From the NCBI RefSeq assembly GCF_936927845.1, contig NZ_CAKZHV010000059.1, positions 67,001 to 131,000 on the forward strand: a DNA stretch of 64,000 nucleotides, given 5' to 3'. The notes under the pieces were generated by a model, which worked only from the letters and a program-made list of their open reading frames with translations, did no database searches and had not been told where the DNA came from. This DNA comes from an uncultured Sphingomonas sp. GTDB lineage: Bacteria; Pseudomonadota; Alphaproteobacteria; Sphingomonadales; Sphingomonadaceae. Below are positions 60,453 to 64,000 of the stretch, one piece after another. The first letter of the stretch is position 1, and each line of letters begins with the position of its first letter. The position numbers and the translations under genes are program-made.

Positions 60453-61820
60453 TCAACTGTCGAACGGATTCTTGGGCGCGCGCAAGGTGAGCCGAACAGG
60501 CACCGCGCCAAAGCCGAGTTCGCGGCGAATACCGTTGATCAGGTAACGCTGGTAGCTCATCGGCAATTGATCGACGCGCGTGCCGAACAGGATGAAGCCG
60601 GGCGGGCGGGTCTTCGCCTGCGTGATGTAGCGCAGCTTGATCCGCTTGCCCCCCGGCGCGGGCGGCGGGTTCGCCTCGACCGCGCGCTCGAACCAGCGGT
60701 TGAGCTCGCCGGTGCCGACGCGGCGCGACCAGGCGTCGCGCGTCTCGAAGGCGGCGGCGATCAACTGGTCGATCCCCTTGCCCGTCGCCGCCGACACGGT
60801 CAGCAGCGGCACGCCCTTCACCTGCGCCAATCCTTCTTCCAGCGCGGCCTTGACGCCGTTGAAGGTCTTCGACGGCTCCTCGGAGATGTCCCATTTGTTG
60901 AGCGCGATGACGAGCGCGCGGCCTTCTTCCAGCACGCGATCGGCGATGCGCAGATCCTGCGATTCGAGCCCCAGCGTCGCGTCGAGCAGCAGTACCACCA
61001 CCTCGGCGAAATCGACCGCGTGGAGCGCGTCGGCGACCGACAGCTTTTCGAGCTTGTCCTGCACCTTGGCACGCTTGCGCATCCCCGCGGTGTCGATCAA
61101 GCGCACCTGGCGCGGCCCCATCGGGCTGCCAAGCCATTCCCAGTCGACCGCGATCGAATCGCGCGTGATCCCGGCCTCGGGGCCCGTGATCATCCGGTCC
61201 TCGCCCAGCATCCGGTTGACCAACGTCGACTTGCCCGCGTTCGGTCGCCCGACGATCGCGAGCTTGAGCGGCGCGTCGGGGCTCTCGTCCTCGTCCTCCT
61301 GCTCGACCGCGTCGTCGTCGCGCTCGATATGCGGCAGCAGCGCCTCGAACAGGTCGGCGATGCCCTCGCCGTGTTCGGCCGAGAGCTGCACCGGGTCACC
61401 GAAGCCGAGCGAGAGCGATTCGAGCACGCCCTGCTCGCCGCTGCGCCCCTCGGCCTTGTTGGCGACCAGCACGATCGGCGTCGACGAACTGCGCAGCCAG
61501 CGCGCGATCTCTTCGTCGAGCGGGATCACGCCCGCGCGCGCATCGAACAGGAACAAGGCGACGTCGGCGCTGTCGACCGCGGCCTGGGTCTGCCGCCGCA
61601 TCCGGCCGGGCAACGTGTCGGGGTCCTCGTCCTCGTAGCCGGCGGTGTCGATAATGCGGAAATCGAGGCCGAGTAGGTGCGCCTCGCCCTCGCGCCGGTC
61701 GCGCGTCACGCCGGGACGATCGTCGACCAGCGCGAGCTTCTTGCCGACAAGGCGGTTGAACAGCGTCGACTTGCCGACGTTGGGACGGCCGACGATCGCG
61801 ACCACAGGTAAACGGGACAT
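60453..61820 (-). CDS. der: GTPase Der (EngA), ribosome assembly
   Basis: A 455-residue protein with two GTPase domains in tandem: GRPNVGKSTLFNRLVGKK with DRPGVTRDRREG, and GRPNAGKSTLVNRMLGED with PEAGITRDSIAV. NKAEG and NKWDIS are the guanine-recognition motifs. A KH-like C-terminal domain (KLRYITQAKTRPPGFILFGT) follows. Der is essential for 50S subunit assembly. A short acidic linker rich in Glu and Asp (DAVEQEDEDESPDAP) joins the GTPase domains. Confidence 0.97.
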   Translation of the reverse strand: MSRLPVVAIVGRPNVGKSTLFNRLVGKKLALVDDRPGVTRDRREGEAHLLGLDFRIIDTAGYEDEDPDTLPGRMRRQTQAAVDSADVALFLFDARAGVIPLDEEIARWLRSSSTPIVLVANKAEGRSGEQGVLESLSLGFGDPVQLSAEHGEGIADLFEALLPHIERDDDAVEQEDEDESPDAPLKLAIVGRPNAGKSTLVNRMLGEDRMITGPEAGITRDSIAVDWEWLGSPMGPRQVRLIDTAGMRKRAKVQDKLEKLSVADALHAVDFAEVVVLLLDATLGLESQDLRIADRVLEEGRALVIALNKWDISEEPSKTFNGVKAALEEGLAQVKGVPLLTVSAATGKGIDQLIAAAFETRDAWSRRVGTGELNRWFERAVEANPPPAPGGKRIKLRYITQAKTRPPGFILFGTRVDQLPMSYQRYLINGIRRELGFGAVPVRLTLRAPKNPFDS

Positions 61821-61898
61821 GATGCGCTGACGCCTAGCGCATCATGCCGTTCGCGTCACCTCACCTCACGACGCTCGCAGCCAACCCGCGTGCATCGC

Positions 61899-63236
61899 TC
61901 ACCGATAAGCGGAGAGCTGTCCCTTGTCGTCGAGCACGTAGAGCGTCTTGTTGGCGACGATCGGCGGCAGCGAAAAGGCGTTACCCGCCTCGATCGTCGT
62001 CTGCTGGCTGCCATCCGCCGGCGATACCGCGACCAGTTGCCCGCGCGAGTTGGTCAGCCACAATCGCTCACCCGCCAGCACCGGGCCGAACCAGGTGTAG
62101 GCGTTCTCGCGCTTCTTCTCGTTCTTGAACGCCGGCAATTGGCCGATCCAGCGCACCTTGCCGTTGGCGCGCGACAGGCTGACGACGCGCGCGTCGTCGG
62201 TGACGACGAACAGCCACTCGCCCGCCAGCCACGGCGTCGAGATGCCGGCGAAATTCTGCTCCCACAACCGCTGGCCGGTGCCGAGGTCGAGCGACACCAT
62301 GCGCCCGCCCTCACCGATCGCGTAGACGCGGCCGTTCTCGATCACCGCGTCGGCGTTGATGTCGGCGAGGCTCGACACCGAGGTCGAGATCGCGGTGCGC
62401 GACAGGGCGTCCTGCCACAGATTGCGCCCGTTCTCGTAACGATAGGCGTTCAGTTCACCCGAGGAGAAGCCCGCCACGATCGTGCCCGAACTCGCCGCGG
62501 GCGCCGCGACGCCGAACAGCCCCTGCGTTTCCAGGCTGGCGCTCTGCGTCCACACGACCTTGCCGTCGGCCTGGTCGAGCGCGAAGATCTGATTGTCCTG
62601 GCTCAGCACATAAACCTGGCCGTTCGCGAGCGTCGGCGCGCCGCGCAGCGGGCCGCCGGGCTTGGCGCGCCACAATTGCTTGCCGTCCGCCGCGTTGAAC
62701 GCGACCACGTCGCCCAGGCCATCGGTCGCATAGACCTTGCCATCGTCGTAGCTGGCGCCGCCGCCGAAGCGTGCCGCGCGGTTGTTGTCGCCCTCGGGCA
62801 CGGCGGCGGTCCACAGCTTCGCACCCGTGTCGGCGGCAAAGGCGTGCAACGTCGCATCGACGTCGACCACGAACAGCTTGTTCTCGGCGACGACCGGCGC
62901 GGCGCCCAGGCGCTGGCGGTTGCTGCCGCCGTCGATCTGCGCGGTCCACGCCCGCGTCGGCGAGGCGGCGAGTGCCAGATGCCCCATCGACTTGTCCGCG
63001 CTGCCGCCCGACTGCGACCAATCGGTATTCACCTCGGGCGTCGGCAGCAGCACCTGAACGCTGGCGAGCGACGGGTCGATCTCGGCGCGGTTCTCGGATG
63101 CCAGGATCGACACGCGATTGCCGACCGTCGGCGTTTTCTTGGGCGAACCCTTGAACACGCCGCATCCGCCCAGTGTCAGCGCGATGCTCAGCGCAACGGG
63201 GCCCAGCGCAACGCGCGCCGCCTTGCCAACCTTCAT
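61899..63236 (-). CDS. bamB: Outer-membrane assembly lipoprotein BamB
   Basis: A 445-residue lipoprotein with lipobox LGGC (cysteine 25) and an eight-bladed PQQ-like beta-propeller (repeats such as GAAPVVAENKLFVVDVDATL and GAPTLANGQVYVLSQDNQIF). BamB is the BamA-binding scaffold of the outer-membrane protein insertion complex. It overlaps the upstream YfgM-like gene by four bases (ATGA), and der follows, an order (yfgM-bamB-der) known from other proteobacteria, which supports the identity. Confidence 0.95.
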   Translation of the reverse strand: MKVGKAARVALGPVALSIALTLGGCGVFKGSPKKTPTVGNRVSILASENRAEIDPSLASVQVLLPTPEVNTDWSQSGGSADKSMGHLALAASPTRAWTAQIDGGSNRQRLGAAPVVAENKLFVVDVDATLHAFAADTGAKLWTAAVPEGDNNRAARFGGGASYDDGKVYATDGLGDVVAFNAADGKQLWRAKPGGPLRGAPTLANGQVYVLSQDNQIFALDQADGKVVWTQSASLETQGLFGVAAPAASSGTIVAGFSSGELNAYRYENGRNLWQDALSRTAISTSVSSLADINADAVIENGRVYAIGEGGRMVSLDLGTGQRLWEQNFAGISTPWLAGEWLFVVTDDARVVSLSRANGKVRWIGQLPAFKNEKKRENAYTWFGPVLAGERLWLTNSRGQLVAVSPADGSQQTTIEAGNAFSLPPIVANKTLYVLDDKGQLSAYR

Positions 63237-63955
63237 TCCGTCATGCCCCTGCTGGCCGCGACATCCTGCGGCAGTGCGTCGATCCCCAATACACCCGCCA
63301 TCTGAACCGCACGTTGACGCAGCGACGCGGGCACCGTCTTGTTCCGCGCGATCCGCGCAAAGGTCTGCCCGGCGAGGTCGCGCTTGCCTTGCGCCAGATA
63401 GGCCGCGCCGACCATCTCGCCCGCGCTACCCATATAGGCGCTGCCCTGCACGCTCAGCGGACTCAGTCGCTGGATCACCACGTCGGGCTTGAGCGTGTCA
63501 TATTCGGCCGCGGTCTGGCGGATCAGCGCGAGGTCGCGGAACGGCTTGGCGATGCTCGTGTCGTTGGCCACGGTGGCGAACTTGGCCGCGGCGCCCTTCA
63601 GGTCGTTCTTGGCAAGCAGCACGTCGCCTTGCGAGAACAAGGCGAGCGTCCGGTACCCGTCGCGCTTCGATTGCGCGAGCTCGGCCAGCGGCTTGGCCGC
63701 GCCGTTGAAGTCGTTCGCGCCCAGGTAATCGTAGGCGGTCTGGAGCGTTTCGCCCTCCTTCTCCGCCGCCACGCGCGCCCGGTGCTGCCAGAACAGATAG
63801 CCGGCAAAGGCGACGAGCAGCGCAACCACCGCGATCACGATCACGCGGCCGTAGCGCTGCCACAGGCCGATCATCTGATCGCGACGATATTCCTCGTCGA
63901 CCTCGCGCAGGAACGCCTGATTATTCTGCGGCGTCAGGGCCACGTCTTGCTCCAC
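63233..63955 (-). CDS. YfgM-like tetratricopeptide membrane protein
   Basis: A 240-residue protein with one membrane span (residues about 38-56, VIVIAVVALLVAFAGYLFWQ) and a C-terminal tetratricopeptide-like region (NDFNGAAKPLAELAQSKRDG, LAQGKRDLAGQTFARIARN). YfgM sits at the SecYEG translocon and helps periplasmic chaperone traffic. The GTG at 63955 starts MEQDVALTPQ; a later GTG is possible. Upstream, bases 63956-64000 hold no gene that I can see. Confidence 0.88.
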   Translation of the reverse strand: MEQDVALTPQNNQAFLREVDEEYRRDQMIGLWQRYGRVIVIAVVALLVAFAGYLFWQHRARVAAEKEGETLQTAYDYLGANDFNGAAKPLAELAQSKRDGYRTLALFSQGDVLLAKNDLKGAAAKFATVANDTSIAKPFRDLALIRQTAAEYDTLKPDVVIQRLSPLSVQGSAYMGSAGEMVGAAYLAQGKRDLAGQTFARIARNKTVPASLRQRAVQMAGVLGIDALPQDVAASRGMTE

Positions 63956-64000
63956 ATGCTCGTCGAAAGTCGCGGCGGCTTAGCCGCTCGTCCGCTGAAA

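Overview
The window is GC-rich (roughly two thirds G+C), contiguous chromosomal DNA of an alphaproteobacterium. Protein sequences and gene neighbourhoods point to the Sphingomonadaceae (Sphingomonas or a close relative): a TonB-dependent receptor with an IVTARRR-type box, a fused ThiS-ThiG, an F1-ATPase zeta-type DUF1476 protein beside BolA and a CGFS glutaredoxin, and the core sequences of RpoB, RpoC, SecE and LeuCD. The genus assignment is inference from protein resemblance; no 16S gene is present.

Layout. 1-3000: the end of a fatty-acyl-AMP ligase gene and a membrane-bound PAS-GGDEF-EAL cyclic-di-GMP protein. 3000-6270: tRNA-Trp, secE, nusG, a structured leader, rplK and rplA, closed by a strong terminator; two small genes read the other way. 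6270-14190: an accessory block (FadL-type porin, FMN-dependent hydroxyacid oxidase, SDR, TonB-like protein, a small membrane protein and a Tat-exported PhoX-like protein) that separates rplKA from rplJL. 14190-25800: rplJ, rplL and terminator, a small membrane protein, a proline-rich membrane protein, then rpoB and rpoC with their own promoter, an intercistronic hairpin and a terminator. So the usual secE-nusG-rplKAJL-rpoBC cluster is present in order but in three pieces.

25800-35660: TonB-dependent receptor; metallophosphoesterase; prolyl oligopeptidase divergent from a PPK2 kinase; Excalibur protein; nadA; and a coupled metallo-beta-lactamase-fold/DUF4230 pair. 35660-38990: a BlaI-type repressor and M56 (BlaR1-like) antirepressor with a recognisable operator, then glutaredoxin, BolA and DUF1476. 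39000-47400, nearly all on the minus strand: quinone oxidoreductase, leuD, a small protein, leuC, an esterase, the two subunits of a 3-oxoacid CoA-transferase with an acid phosphatase gene between them, a HAD hydrolase and an SMP-30 protein. 47400-55600: ThDP enzyme, ExoD, CsbD, thiSG, aroQ-accB-accC, an ArsC-family protein and a phospholipase D-type enzyme. 55600-64000: purL, a crotonase, a DUF418 membrane protein, an HPt protein, der, bamB and a YfgM-like protein.

Most of the window is housekeeping: transcription, translation, leucine, NAD, thiamine, purine, shikimate and fatty-acid biosynthesis, and outer-membrane assembly. I saw no CRISPR array, transposase, integrase, phage gene or rRNA gene. 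The points most worth a second look are the BlaI/M56 pair whose sensor part is a coiled coil rather than a penicillin-binding domain, the acid phosphatase between CoA-transferase subunit genes, the hairpins in the rplK leader and between rpoB and rpoC, an interspersed palindrome found at the ends of two core operons, and four very small genes with credible translation signals.
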